Virus record (IMG/VR): IMGVR_UViG_3300032046_003126
Span: 23,182-87,181 of that record
DNA length: 64,000 nt
Reading direction: 5' to 3' (one strand)
Origin: a virus
The translations under genes and the position numbers were made by a program. Shown piece by piece: positions 51,999 through 61,060 of this stretch. Each line of letters starts with the position of its first letter. Within the stretch, counting starts at the first letter, position 1. Under the pieces are notes generated by a model. The model was given only the letters and a program-made list of their open reading frames with translations, did no database searches and was not told the origin of the DNA.

Positions 51999-54900
51999 AT
52001 GAAAAACAATTCCGCCATTAATATAATTTTCTATTCATTTCTTTTATTTGTTTTATCATTGACGGCAATCAACAAAGCACAAGGACAAATAACAACACCT
52101 GATGCTAGAAATATTGCTCCTGCTGTTATGTTATTATTGGATAGTTCTGGTTCTATGGAACGAGTGAACAATTGCATTTGTACGACGAGTAATTGTAACG
52201 AATGCTTGCCTACTTGCTCAAATACAAATACTGGAGTCAATCAACAGAATCGTTGGTCTGTTATTGTTCAGGCACTTGGTGGAGATTATTCACCTTTCAA
52301 ATGTTTACAAACCACTCGTCCTCTTTCTACTCCAGATTTTGGTTATAATATTCCATTTTATTCTTTTACTGGTTCCCAATCAGTTACTAATGGAATTTTA
52401 GATACATATGGAATAAGAGTTAGGTTTGGTTTAATGACATTTGATAATACACCAATGGTTGTTGGTGCATCTTCTTTGTATACATCTTCAAATTATCTTG
52501 CAAATAATACTACGACAAATTGGCAAGGAGACTTTTCTTATGGGCCAAATCGAGTTTTTTCTTTACCTGGAATCATGTTTGCATACATGATTAATAATGG
52601 TGCAAGAAGTGAAAATGCCTTAAATCCAACTTATGGAAGATTGTTTTCTACAGGCTCAAATTCTACAACCTCTCAATCAAGAGCTGCACTTGTAAAAGCA
52701 GAACTTCCTCTTATTCGTCCATATGGCGGTAGACCAATTGCCGCAATGTTACATGATTATGAATATTATCTAAATAATCATGTAGATGTTGTTGATGACC
52801 CATATAATGATTGTAGACAACAAATCGCAATTCTTATTGTTAATGGATATCCGAATAGTGATATGCGTGGAAGTCCTTATTTTTGTGAAGATACATCTTC
52901 AGGTGGCGTTTGTCCATATGATGAACCTGAGATAATCGCTGCAAGAATTTCTAATTCATCTAATAGAAAAGTTTATGTTATTGGACTTGGAAATGAAGTT
53001 GTTTCTGACCCAACACTTGTTTCAAAATTAAACTTTATTGCTCAATACAGCGGTACAAACAATGCATTGTTTGCAAACAATGCCTCTACACTAAGAACAC
53101 AAATAGCCTATATATTAGATATAACCGCCACAGGAACAACATCTCGTTCCATTCCAACAATTAGTTCTACAGCGGCTTTGATAAACAATAGTTCACCTGT
53201 TCAATCTCAATATAATTCAGGATTTACTCTTGGAACAAATGGTGGACCATATAACGGCATTCTCGAAAGACACAGAACACATTGTGTTAATACAACTCCC
53301 ATTGCTCAAACAATTGATAATACTGATAGATTTCATATGATTTTGAATCAAAGAATTTCTAGTAGAACACTTTATACAATTGTACCACGAAGTGCAACAA
53401 ACACAACAGGATATCTAATCGGCATAGGAAATGCCATTCCGCCTCTTAGTTCTACTTCTGGTGGTGGTGGTAATAGCTCAAATCAAACACATGGAAATGG
53501 TGGAAGTAGTTGCAGAACTCCAGGACCAGGAAATACTAATCAAAATAATTCTTCTGTTAGTCCAACTGCTTCTGAAAGTGGCCTAGTTTTAACAGCATTT
53601 AATTCAAACAATGTTACTGCTGCGCATCTTGGATTAACTTCTGGTTCTTCTGCTGTAAGAAATGCTGAAAGGGATAGAATTGTAAATTGGATTCATGGAG
53701 CAAACAATATTAGAGGCACTCTTGTTTCAAGACTTGGAGACATATATCACTCTTCTCCAATTGTTGTTGGCAGACCTCAGTTTAGTATTCCAGATGAATC
53801 ATATAATGAATTCAAACAATTGCCGGTTGTAGCAAACAGACCTTCTGTTTTATATGTTGCATCAAATGATGGAGTTTTACATGCATTTATAGCAGAAACT
53901 ATTACTGTAACTGCTGGTCCATATGCCGGTAGGACATTCACAGCCGGTGAAGAATTATGGGGATTTATTCCACCATATGTTTTACCAAAACTTCAAAGTG
54001 CAACATCGGTACATACTTGGACAGTAGACGGAACTCCATATGTCAGAGAAGTATTTTACAGAAAACTTCCTGGGCAAGCTGCCGATGCAAACATATATCA
54101 TACTGTTTTAATTGTTCCTTTGGGAAAAGGCGGTGGAGCATATATTGCTCTTGATATAACTAATCCATTAGTCCCAATATTTTTATGGCAATTTACTTCT
54201 AATAACATGGGTACAACTATGGGAGCACCTGCAATCGCTCAAGTGTTAATTTCCGTTAACGGAAATCTTGAAGAAAGAGCTATGGCAATATTGCCTTCTG
54301 GATATAAAGATCCTATTGACCCAAATACTTGTGGTCCAACAATTAATGGAGATTCTTGGAGTCAGCCACTTGGTTGTAGTTCAAACGGAATTGGTACACC
54401 TCCTCTAAATGCCGGAACACAAAACGCTGTGAATCATCATAGATGTTGGAACGTTGATGGAAGACAGGTATACTTTATTGATCCTTCAACTGGTCAACTT
54501 ATTAAGTCAATTGGAGATACTGTTTTCAATGCTCCAATGACTGGTGGTATTGGTTTATATTCAGGAGATACAGGAACTATTACCACAAGAGCATTTATGA
54601 CAGATGCAGATGGGTTCCTTTGGAGATTTGATTTGTCTAGTTCTAATCCTTCCAATTGGTCTGCTCTGCAATTTGCTGATCTGTTTGTTGATTTGCATAA
54701 TCAATATCCGAATGTTGGACAACCAAGTTATTTTGCTCCAGTAATAAGTACAAATGCTGCTGGTGAACTTGTTGTTATTCAAGGAACTGGAAATATTGAT
54801 TATCTTGATGGAACTGCTCCAAATAGAATTGGTTCATTTACAGAAACAATGAATGGTAATACTGTTGGAATTAGAACAAATTGGACTATTGCTTTACCTT

Positions 54901-55376
54901 CAGGCGAACAAATGACCGGACCAATTCAACTTTATGACAGTACAGCTTATTTTACAACCTTTTCTTCTACTGGAACTTCTACAAATACTTGTCAATTAGG
55001 TACAAGTTATATTTGGGGAGTTGACTTCACAGAAGCTTCTAGTGGTTCACCAACACCACGATTACAAACATCTGCATCAACATACGCTCAAAAGGTTTCA
55101 GCGGGGAATAACGTGCTTCTTGGAGCAGCACTTGCACAAGAACTTAGTTGCACAACAACAACTCCTATTGTTACCTATGATTCATACGTTGGAGGAAATA
55201 TATCTGGATATAATATAACTGGTTCTGGTGGAGGAGGCTATAGAATGTTTGGATTAGTTGGAGGCATTTCTTCTTCAGCTATTACAAATGGAAGTTCTAT
55301 TGGTGAATTTAATAGAACTTTAGAGAGTCCAGCAAACTATACGAGAATAGATGGATATGTTGGCAGGGCCGAATAA
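51999..55376 (+). CDS. PilY1-like type IV pilus tip adhesin
   Basis: A 1125-aa protein with a signal peptide (residues 1-~30, cut near KAQG), a von Willebrand A domain with a MIDAS motif VMLLLDSSGSME (about 43-54), and a Cys-rich insert (NNCICTTSNCNECLPTC). The C-terminal PilY1 propeller (about residues 580-1090) has GDIYHSSPIVVGRP, VLYVASNDGVLHAF, WGFIPPYVLP and TDADGFLWRFDLSS. In bacteria it sits at the pilus tip for adhesion and retraction control. In a phage it could change host pili, block pilus-using competitors, or serve in the virion; this is open. Confidence 0.88.
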   Translation: MKNNSAINIIFYSFLLFVLSLTAINKAQGQITTPDARNIAPAVMLLLDSSGSMERVNNCICTTSNCNECLPTCSNTNTGVNQQNRWSVIVQALGGDYSPFKCLQTTRPLSTPDFGYNIPFYSFTGSQSVTNGILDTYGIRVRFGLMTFDNTPMVVGASSLYTSSNYLANNTTTNWQGDFSYGPNRVFSLPGIMFAYMINNGARSENALNPTYGRLFSTGSNSTTSQSRAALVKAELPLIRPYGGRPIAAMLHDYEYYLNNHVDVVDDPYNDCRQQIAILIVNGYPNSDMRGSPYFCEDTSSGGVCPYDEPEIIAARISNSSNRKVYVIGLGNEVVSDPTLVSKLNFIAQYSGTNNALFANNASTLRTQIAYILDITATGTTSRSIPTISSTAALINNSSPVQSQYNSGFTLGTNGGPYNGILERHRTHCVNTTPIAQTIDNTDRFHMILNQRISSRTLYTIVPRSATNTTGYLIGIGNAIPPLSSTSGGGGNSSNQTHGNGGSSCRTPGPGNTNQNNSSVSPTASESGLVLTAFNSNNVTAAHLGLTSGSSAVRNAERDRIVNWIHGANNIRGTLVSRLGDIYHSSPIVVGRPQFSIPDESYNEFKQLPVVANRPSVLYVASNDGVLHAFIAETITVTAGPYAGRTFTAGEELWGFIPPYVLPKLQSATSVHTWTVDGTPYVREVFYRKLPGQAADANIYHTVLIVPLGKGGGAYIALDITNPLVPIFLWQFTSNNMGTTMGAPAIAQVLISVNGNLEERAMAILPSGYKDPIDPNTCGPTINGDSWSQPLGCSSNGIGTPPLNAGTQNAVNHHRCWNVDGRQVYFIDPSTGQLIKSIGDTVFNAPMTGGIGLYSGDTGTITTRAFMTDADGFLWRFDLSSSNPSNWSALQFADLFVDLHNQYPNVGQPSYFAPVISTNAAGELVVIQGTGNIDYLDGTAPNRIGSFTETMNGNTVGIRTNWTIALPSGEQMTGPIQLYDSTAYFTTFSSTGTSTNTCQLGTSYIWGVDFTEASSGSPTPRLQTSASTYAQKVSAGNNVLLGAALAQELSCTTTTPIVTYDSYVGGNISGYNITGSGGGGYRMFGLVGGISSSAITNGSSIGEFNRTLESPANYTRIDGYVGRAE

Positions 55377-55407
55377 TTGTTCTTGCGTCTACTATTGGTA
55401 TAGAATA

Positions 55408-56796
55408 TTATTTGTTTCTAGGTTTTTTCTTTTTTGTGCCAAGTTTTTTCTGTCCTGGTGCTGTACTCATACCAAGTGGTAAAGTATATCCAACAATTGC
55501 ACCGCCGCCGACAGCACTAAATTCTTTTAGTTCTTCTTCAACCATTTCTTCAATTATTTGTTTTAAAGCTTTCTTTGATTCATCAATCATACCAAGACCC
55601 ATCATTGGCTTATCTTGATTAAGATTATCTGCCACTTTTTTAACAACTTTTTTAGAATGTTCTGTGTTGGGGTCGTTTTTATCAATATACACTTTATCTA
55701 AGCCTGGTAATGCATTTTTTCTTATTTTATTTGTTGCCAGAGTATGACCAAGTTTGTCTGCTATGTTTTTTTCGCTCATAATTTCTCTTTCTAGTGATTC
55801 GTTTTTAAAAGACTTGTCAGTCCATTCTTCTTGTTCTTCGGCTTTTTCTGGGTCTATTTGACTTTGTATTGATAAATACGTTGCAGGTATTGTTCCTTGA
55901 TAACCCAGTGAATCATATGTGGATAATACTGAGGTATAAAAATTTGGAACTTCTGTGTCTACATATCCATAAGAAATAGAACCATCATACTCGTTACGCA
56001 AAACATCTTCGTCTATTACTAATTTCGAGTAATCTTTTAATGCCGAGCCTTCTACTTTAATCACAATAGTTCTTTCTTCAAAACGATTTGCTAATTCATC
56101 TGCTATTTGTTCGGCATAAGATAAATTTGATGTCAAATAGACAGCATTTCTTAACTTAAGATTAAATTGTGTCCACCCTTCACCTTGTTCTTGTTTTGCT
56201 TCTTTGGAAGGTAATAAGCCTTTAGTTTTTATTGAGGACCAGTTGGAATATCTAGTAGCATGGTACCATGGCATTTGAGTTATAGGTTTTAAGACTTTAA
56301 CTTTGAAAGACTCGTATTCATCAACACCCGAAGTTCTTTCTTTTTTAAATTTGCCTTTAACATTTTTGACATTTTTAATCAAGTTGTTTGCTTGGCCAAT
56401 TGGTTCATATGTTTTTTCCCAAGAATTTTCATCAGTATTTTCAATAACTACTGTTGCATTTAATAATTCAGGTATTTGTTCAATGGCAGATTGAATAGAA
56501 ATTGCTGTTCTTGGGTCAAGTAAAGAACGCTCATTTGGCAAAATTATTGTATGATTTGTTTTATCATAAACAAATAAAGCATCTTTAAAATTAATACTCT
56601 GTGAAGGATCAAAACCACCAACAGTCTTATTTCCTTTTTCTGGCACAAGACTATTTGGATTATACTTGATATAAGGTGTATTGTTTTTTTTCAAATAACT
56701 ATAAAATAATTCTTTAGAATATTCGGGATGTAATTTATAATCTATAGTAGATTTAATTTCCTCAAGAATAAGTTCTTTTAGTTTTAATAATTTCAT
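55408..56796 (-). CDS. Tagged protein with ADP-ribosyltransferase/KptA-like domain
   Basis: A 462-aa protein starting MKLLKLKELILEEIKS (tag with an ILE site). The middle (about residues 176-255) looks like the ADP-ribosyltransferase/RNA 2'-phosphotransferase fold: MPWYHATRYSNWSSIKTKGL opening strand-helix, AVYLTSNLSYAEQIADELA and RTIVIKVEG. The C-terminus has a second tag-like helix (LKQIIEEMVEEELKEF), a Gly-rich AVGGGAIVGYTLPLG and a Lys tail. T4 packages ADP-ribosyltransferases such as Alt in its head and injects them; the tag makes a similar role likely here. Confidence 0.7.
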   Translation of the reverse strand: MKLLKLKELILEEIKSTIDYKLHPEYSKELFYSYLKKNNTPYIKYNPNSLVPEKGNKTVGGFDPSQSINFKDALFVYDKTNHTIILPNERSLLDPRTAISIQSAIEQIPELLNATVVIENTDENSWEKTYEPIGQANNLIKNVKNVKGKFKKERTSGVDEYESFKVKVLKPITQMPWYHATRYSNWSSIKTKGLLPSKEAKQEQGEGWTQFNLKLRNAVYLTSNLSYAEQIADELANRFEERTIVIKVEGSALKDYSKLVIDEDVLRNEYDGSISYGYVDTEVPNFYTSVLSTYDSLGYQGTIPATYLSIQSQIDPEKAEEQEEWTDKSFKNESLEREIMSEKNIADKLGHTLATNKIRKNALPGLDKVYIDKNDPNTEHSKKVVKKVADNLNQDKPMMGLGMIDESKKALKQIIEEMVEEELKEFSAVGGGAIVGYTLPLGMSTAPGQKKLGTKKKKPRNK

Positions 56797-56797
56797 A

Positions 56798-57493
56798 TCA
56801 ACTATTATTTCTTTGAGAATTAATATTCGTTATTACTTTTTGTAATTCTTGTAATGAAGTTGTTGCACTTGTATGTAAAATTCCAATTCCACCAGCATTT
56901 ATAAATGGATTAACATATTTTTCTCTATCATCAATTAAAACTGCACCAGGTTTAGCATATTGGCTTTTATTTTTAGTACAATGGAAAGAAGAAAATTTTC
57001 CTGCAAAGTTATTATTCATCCATTGAAGTTTTTCTTTTTCACATATTTCCATGCTGCCATCAATTGGCGCAGTTAATATACCTGGCAAATTACCAGTCAT
57101 TGAAATAACTCCGTCAACAAGTTGTGAAGCATCAGGCATTTGCTGTAGATTAAGAAAAAAACCAGGTTCTCCCGCAACTAGATATTTTTTTGACTTAAAT
57201 TCATTCCATGAATTTTTTAATGCTTTTAATCCTGGGTCTGTTTGAACGCCAGCTAGTGATTTTTTTATTTGTTCATCAGAAAGATTTTTGAACTCTTCAT
57301 TAGAAGACAAGATTTTTTCATATTCTTCTTTATTTTTCTTTAATTGAGCATTATCATAAAAAGAAGTTTCTATATCTGCCAATACACCATCCATGTCAAG
57401 ATATACAACTATTTTTGGAGGATTAGGATATTGAACATTATACAGTTCATTTTCTACTAATATTTTTATATAATTTTTTAATTGCTGTGTCAT
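56798..57493 (-). CDS. Tagged HAD-superfamily phosphatase, 5'(3')-deoxyribonucleotidase-like
   Basis: A 231-aa protein. The first ~17 residues (MTQQLKNYIKILVENEL) are a tag-like helix. A HAD fold follows: VVYLDMDGVLAD (catalytic Asp pair, about 29-40), SMTGNLPG, and the C-terminal acidic motif GAVLIDDREKYVNPFINAGG typical of NT5C-like phosphatases and nucleotidases. Substrate not determinable. It abuts the ART-like gene on the same strand (one-base gap), so the two are co-transcribed. Confidence 0.75.
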   Translation of the reverse strand: MTQQLKNYIKILVENELYNVQYPNPPKIVVYLDMDGVLADIETSFYDNAQLKKNKEEYEKILSSNEEFKNLSDEQIKKSLAGVQTDPGLKALKNSWNEFKSKKYLVAGEPGFFLNLQQMPDASQLVDGVISMTGNLPGILTAPIDGSMEICEKEKLQWMNNNFAGKFSSFHCTKNKSQYAKPGAVLIDDREKYVNPFINAGGIGILHTSATTSLQELQKVITNINSQRNNS

Positions 57494-57527
57494 TAGACTC
57501 TTTCAAATATAGATTAAATATTACTCT

Positions 57528-59459
57528 TCATTCATATAAAACTTTTTGTTTTATATTGTTTTTTCTTTCAACAGACTCCAACATTTTCATTTCAATGGAA
57601 TCATTAGCGATCAAGTGATGAACATGTGTCTCGTTTTTTTGCCCAATTCTAGATATTCTGGCAATACGTTGTTTTGTTTGAGCAGGATTCCAGCCAACTT
57701 CTAAAAGAATGGCTATGTTGCTTGCTTGCTGCAAACCGTCCAAGCCAACTCCACCCGCACCAGATAGAAAGATTATTTTACAATCTGGATTATTTGTGAA
57801 CTCTGATACTGCCTTTACTCTTTGTTTTGCGTTCTGTTCACCAGTAAATAAAACCGAATTTATATTATGTTTTTTAACAGTTTCTTCTTGAAAAATTTTC
57901 AAGACTTCAACAAAATCAGAAAAAACAACAATTTTTTTATTTTCTTCAACACAGTACTTGTCAACAAGTTCTATAAATCTATCTAGTTTAGCTGAAGAAC
58001 CTGTGTAGTAGTCATCAAACAATTTTCTAGAAATTGTGCTTTGTCTTGCCTTCAACATAAATGCTTGTAGTTTTATTTTTTCTATTGGGCTTAGAGGCTT
58101 TGACATTCCCTTTGATTGTAATATTTTTGCTTGCTCATAATTGTCATCATGAATAGCTTTTTCTTCTTTTGTTAATTCAACCATTTCGTCATGTTCTATT
58201 AGTGGAGGCAGCGAAAGATTATCGAAAGAAAATATACTACATTTCAATTTATCTTTTAATTTATCTACGTTTTTAACGCCGCCATATATTATGTGGTGTT
58301 CATTAAATGTTAAGATATTTTGAAATTGTGAATCAAATTTCCATTTTGGACCAAGAAATTTTGGATTAATAATGTTCATCACATTGTATAAGTCATCTAG
58401 TTTGTTTTCTATTATTGTACCACTTAATCCAAGCATATATTCTGTTTTAAGCTTAGATATTGCTTTCCATGCAAGTGTTTGTTTGTTTTTAACATATTGC
58501 ATTTCATCACAAATAATCATATCATATTGAATATGTTTTATTGAATCCACTGATTTTGCTAGAAGCTGATATGTTATTATTCCTATGTTTGGTTTAGAGG
58601 AAGTATAATCGACTATATCTTTTTGATTATCTAACAACACACTATCTCTGTTAGTTCTCACAGCAAATTCTTTTTTCCATTGCGCTTTCAGTGACTTTGG
58701 GCAAATGATCAATAATTTTAGATCTTTTTCTAGGATTTTGGTAAGACTTTCATAAGAAGCTATGGCACAAATCGTCTTCCCAGCCCCCATCTGCATGGAC
58801 ATAATTGCTTTTTTTGCCGCAATCATTTTTTTAAAAATGTCTTCTTGGTAGTCATATAAATTTGTATTGATTAATAATCCATTAGAATTAATGCCTAAAT
58901 CTATCAAGGCATCTAATCTTTCTTTATATTCTTCTTCGAAATTTTTATTTTTATAATGATTTATATTTATTGATTCTTTTACAGAGTCACCTTCGCCAAC
59001 AACAATAAGTTTTTGATTTTTTGGGTCAAATATTTTTAGTTTGTTACCGACATATTCTTCTATTGTTTCCGGTAGGAGTAATCTTTTAGAAGAGAATAAA
59101 TCAATCCATGTTTTGTTAAGAGTTTTTATTTCATTGTCTCTTAATATTCTATTAAACACAGCTACATGATCACAATAGTTTAGTTGAGAATCATTAAATA
59201 AAGAACAACTACAAACAATAAGAGACATTTTTTTTGTAAAGATCTGAACTACATTTCTTTTTTTTGCACCATCTACTATTTGTATTTCTAAAAAACTCTT
59301 TTCGGATTCGTTTATTTTTAATTCATATTTTTTATTAAATGAATAATACAAATATTTTCTTAATTCCAACTGAACAGGATTATTTATTACAGGGAAAACT
59401 TCCTTTATAATCTTGTTTGTTTTTTCTTTAGAAGTTTCATTTAATTTTAGGACAGTCAT
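57528..59459 (-). CDS. SNF2-family helicase/ATPase with SWIM zinc finger
   Basis: A 643-aa protein. The N-terminus has a SWIM-type finger (VCSCSLF, then YCDHVAVF, about residues 92-112). Then helicase motifs: Walker A SMQMGAGKTICA (about 223), LLIICPKSLKAQW, Walker B IICDEMQYVKN, LSGTIIENKLDDL (motif III), IFLSGAGGVGLDGLQQA (V) and QRIARISRIGQ (VI). SNF2 enzymes move along duplex DNA and remodel bound proteins; in phages they may assist replication, repair or transcription switching. The first codon ATG at 59459 opens the frame. Confidence 0.9.
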   Translation of the reverse strand: MTVLKLNETSKEKTNKIIKEVFPVINNPVQLELRKYLYYSFNKKYELKINESEKSFLEIQIVDGAKKRNVVQIFTKKMSLIVCSCSLFNDSQLNYCDHVAVFNRILRDNEIKTLNKTWIDLFSSKRLLLPETIEEYVGNKLKIFDPKNQKLIVVGEGDSVKESININHYKNKNFEEEYKERLDALIDLGINSNGLLINTNLYDYQEDIFKKMIAAKKAIMSMQMGAGKTICAIASYESLTKILEKDLKLLIICPKSLKAQWKKEFAVRTNRDSVLLDNQKDIVDYTSSKPNIGIITYQLLAKSVDSIKHIQYDMIICDEMQYVKNKQTLAWKAISKLKTEYMLGLSGTIIENKLDDLYNVMNIINPKFLGPKWKFDSQFQNILTFNEHHIIYGGVKNVDKLKDKLKCSIFSFDNLSLPPLIEHDEMVELTKEEKAIHDDNYEQAKILQSKGMSKPLSPIEKIKLQAFMLKARQSTISRKLFDDYYTGSSAKLDRFIELVDKYCVEENKKIVVFSDFVEVLKIFQEETVKKHNINSVLFTGEQNAKQRVKAVSEFTNNPDCKIIFLSGAGGVGLDGLQQASNIAILLEVGWNPAQTKQRIARISRIGQKNETHVHHLIANDSIEMKMLESVERKNNIKQKVLYE

Positions 59460-59522
59460 TAATATAATTTATCATAAATTAAGCAGTTTTAAACAGGTTT
59501 GAATGTTCTTTAAAATTTTCGT

Positions 59523-59550
59523 TTGAAAGTTGTTTTGAGTGTGCTATAGT
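59523..59550 (+). promoter_or_regulatory. Extended -10 sigma70-type promoter for IF-1 operon
   Basis: TTGAAA (59523-59528), a 16-base spacer and TATAGT (59545-59550) preceded by TGC (extended -10). It lies in the 176-base intergenic region between the divergent SNF2 and IF-1 genes and should drive IF-1, tRNA-Ser and the following small genes early. Confidence 0.62.
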
Positions 59551-59635
59551 AGTAACTGAGCAACAAAGTTAATTATATTATACGGATAAATTATATTTGT
59601 GTTGATTTAATACATTATATTAAAAAGGAGAAATA

Positions 59636-59854
59636 ATGTCAAAAGAAGAAATGAAACATGTTGAAATGATTGGTGTTGTTGTAGAATCTAATTCTGGTAT
59701 TTTTAAAGTAAAACTAGAAGGCGGCAATATAATTACTGCGAGGCCATGTGGTAAGATTAGAAAAAATAAAATAAACGTGGTTGTAGGAGATAGAGTAAAA
59801 GTTTCTTTGTCGCCGTATGATCTAACTAATGGAATGATTAAAGTTAGATTATAA
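59636..59854 (+). CDS. infA: Translation initiation factor IF-1 homologue
   Basis: A 72-aa protein with the S1/OB fold of IF-1 and the same length as E. coli IF-1 (72 aa). HVEMIGVVVESNSGIFKVKL is followed by GKIRKNKINVVVGDRVKVSL and SPYDLTNGMIKVRL, which align along the whole of bacterial IF-1 (GTVLE...FRVEL, GKMRKN, GDKVTVEL, TPYDLSKGRI). The ribosome site GGAG is strong. A phage-encoded IF-1 may bias host ribosomes toward phage mRNAs. It is followed by tRNA-Ser. Confidence 0.92.
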   Translation: MSKEEMKHVEMIGVVVESNSGIFKVKLEGGNIITARPCGKIRKNKINVVVGDRVKVSLSPYDLTNGMIKVRL

Positions 59855-59863
59855 ATAAATTTA

Positions 59864-59954
59864 GGAAAATTGTGTGAGTGGTCCAAACAATCTGTTTGCT
59901 AAACAGAAGGTCGTTTAAAAAAACGACCCAAAGGTTCGAATCCTTTATTTTCCG
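59864..59954 (+). tRNA. tRNA-Ser (anticodon GCT)
   Basis: Acceptor GGAAAAT/ATTTTCC, D-arm TGT...ACA, anticodon stem TCTGT/ACAGA with loop TTGCTAA (anticodon GCT, reads AGC/AGT), a long variable arm GGTCGTTT/AAACGACC typical of serine tRNAs, T-arm AAAGG/CCTTT with loop TTCGAAT, discriminator G. CCA is not encoded (CAA follows). Confidence 0.95.
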
Positions 59955-59979
59955 CAATAATTAAGTCGTAAGGTTTTTC

Positions 59980-60237
59980 ATGATAAAAATAAATTCAAAT
60001 AGTTCATTTAAAAGAAAATTCTCCAAAGGAGAGGTTCTTAATATAAAGCCTGGTTATTATTATTCTTGGATAACTTGGATGTTGGAAAAAGGACTTAGTA
60101 ATCAACAAAAACCATTACTTGTTAATGAAAAAACATTATGCAAGTTTGTTAAAAACAGCCCTGAAGGACCATCTTTTAAGATTGTGGAACTTCCTACTGG
60201 AGAACAAATAGAAGTGCCCACAGCGCATATCAAATAA
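59980..60237 (+). CDS. Unknown small protein
   Basis: An 85-aa basic protein with an AAGG ribosome site. It contains GYYYSWITWMLEKGL and a closing strand pair LPTGEQIEVPTAHI; it may be a small beta-barrel or SH3-like fold. No family is recognised. It is in the IF-1/tRNA-Ser operon. Confidence 0.65.
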   Translation: MIKINSNSSFKRKFSKGEVLNIKPGYYYSWITWMLEKGLSNQQKPLLVNEKTLCKFVKNSPEGPSFKIVELPTGEQIEVPTAHIK

Positions 60238-60268
60238 TTAAAATATACTTACTGATAAGAGGTCTAAA

Positions 60269-60622
60269 ATGTCAGTAAAGTATTTTAAGGAAGGAACTAG
60301 ATGTTTTGTGGTTTATGACAACAATGTAATAGACATTACAGATATTATTGAAGAAGAAATCCAAACTAGAGAAAATGTTAATAAATTATTAAAAGAATAT
60401 TTTAAAGATTTTTCTAATGAACAGATGCATGATTTCTATACCTTAAAAGTTAGACATAATACAATGAAAAAATATTATGTTGATATTATTAATAAATCAG
60501 AAAAATTTTCTAATGAATGGTTTAAAGGTTCCAATTGTCATGGTTCTGCTTTGACATTAAAAAATAGTTTGATTATATCTAAAAAATGGTTAGAACAATT
60601 AGATAAAGAACAAAAAAAATAA
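60269..60622 (+). CDS. Unknown protein
   Basis: A 117-aa protein with a GAGG ribosome site. It opens with a strand-rich MSVKYFKEGTRCFVVYDNNV and is helical after residue 25. No family is recognised. Confidence 0.65.
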   Translation: MSVKYFKEGTRCFVVYDNNVIDITDIIEEEIQTRENVNKLLKEYFKDFSNEQMHDFYTLKVRHNTMKKYYVDIINKSEKFSNEWFKGSNCHGSALTLKNSLIISKKWLEQLDKEQKK

Positions 60623-60657
60623 ACATTTTTATAAATTAAATTTAATAATATTAAAAG

Positions 60658-61056
60658 ATGAATATAAAAGATAACTGCAATGAGTACGCATCTGATATTA
60701 TTGACGATATTAAGTTAAGAATTTTTACATATAAAAAAATAGTTGATGAGATTAATAAAATATTAAATTCTTCATCAACAATAGATAATATAAAAGACGA
60801 AGACAATCTTATTGCTATTGCTCCTTATATTAACAATGAATATAAAATATTAAATCAAGAAAAAGAAGAACATAATTTCTTGTATGTTCTTGAACAATAT
60901 GAAGAATGGCTTAATGTAATTTGTTTTTGTGTTGTAACAAATCAAAAAGATATTTCTATTAATAAAAAACTAAAACAACACTGGATCTCGAACTGCGAGA
61001 TTTGTTTGACAATTTATAAACCAATACTTGAGTTTTTCAAACAAAAACAAAATTAG
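60658..61056 (+). CDS. Unknown helical protein
   Basis: A 132-aa protein, almost entirely predicted helix, acidic. No ribosome site is strong, so the start is tentative. It converges with the minus-strand gene ending at 61061. No family is recognised. Confidence 0.6.
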   Translation: MNIKDNCNEYASDIIDDIKLRIFTYKKIVDEINKILNSSSTIDNIKDEDNLIAIAPYINNEYKILNQEKEEHNFLYVLEQYEEWLNVICFCVVTNQKDISINKKLKQHWISNCEICLTIYKPILEFFKQKQN

Positions 61057-61060
61057 TTCA

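Noticed and set aside
59620-59886. Minus-strand reading frame opposite IF-1
   Set aside because: The + strand encodes a full-length IF-1 with strong promoter and ribosome site, so the antisense frame is a shadow.
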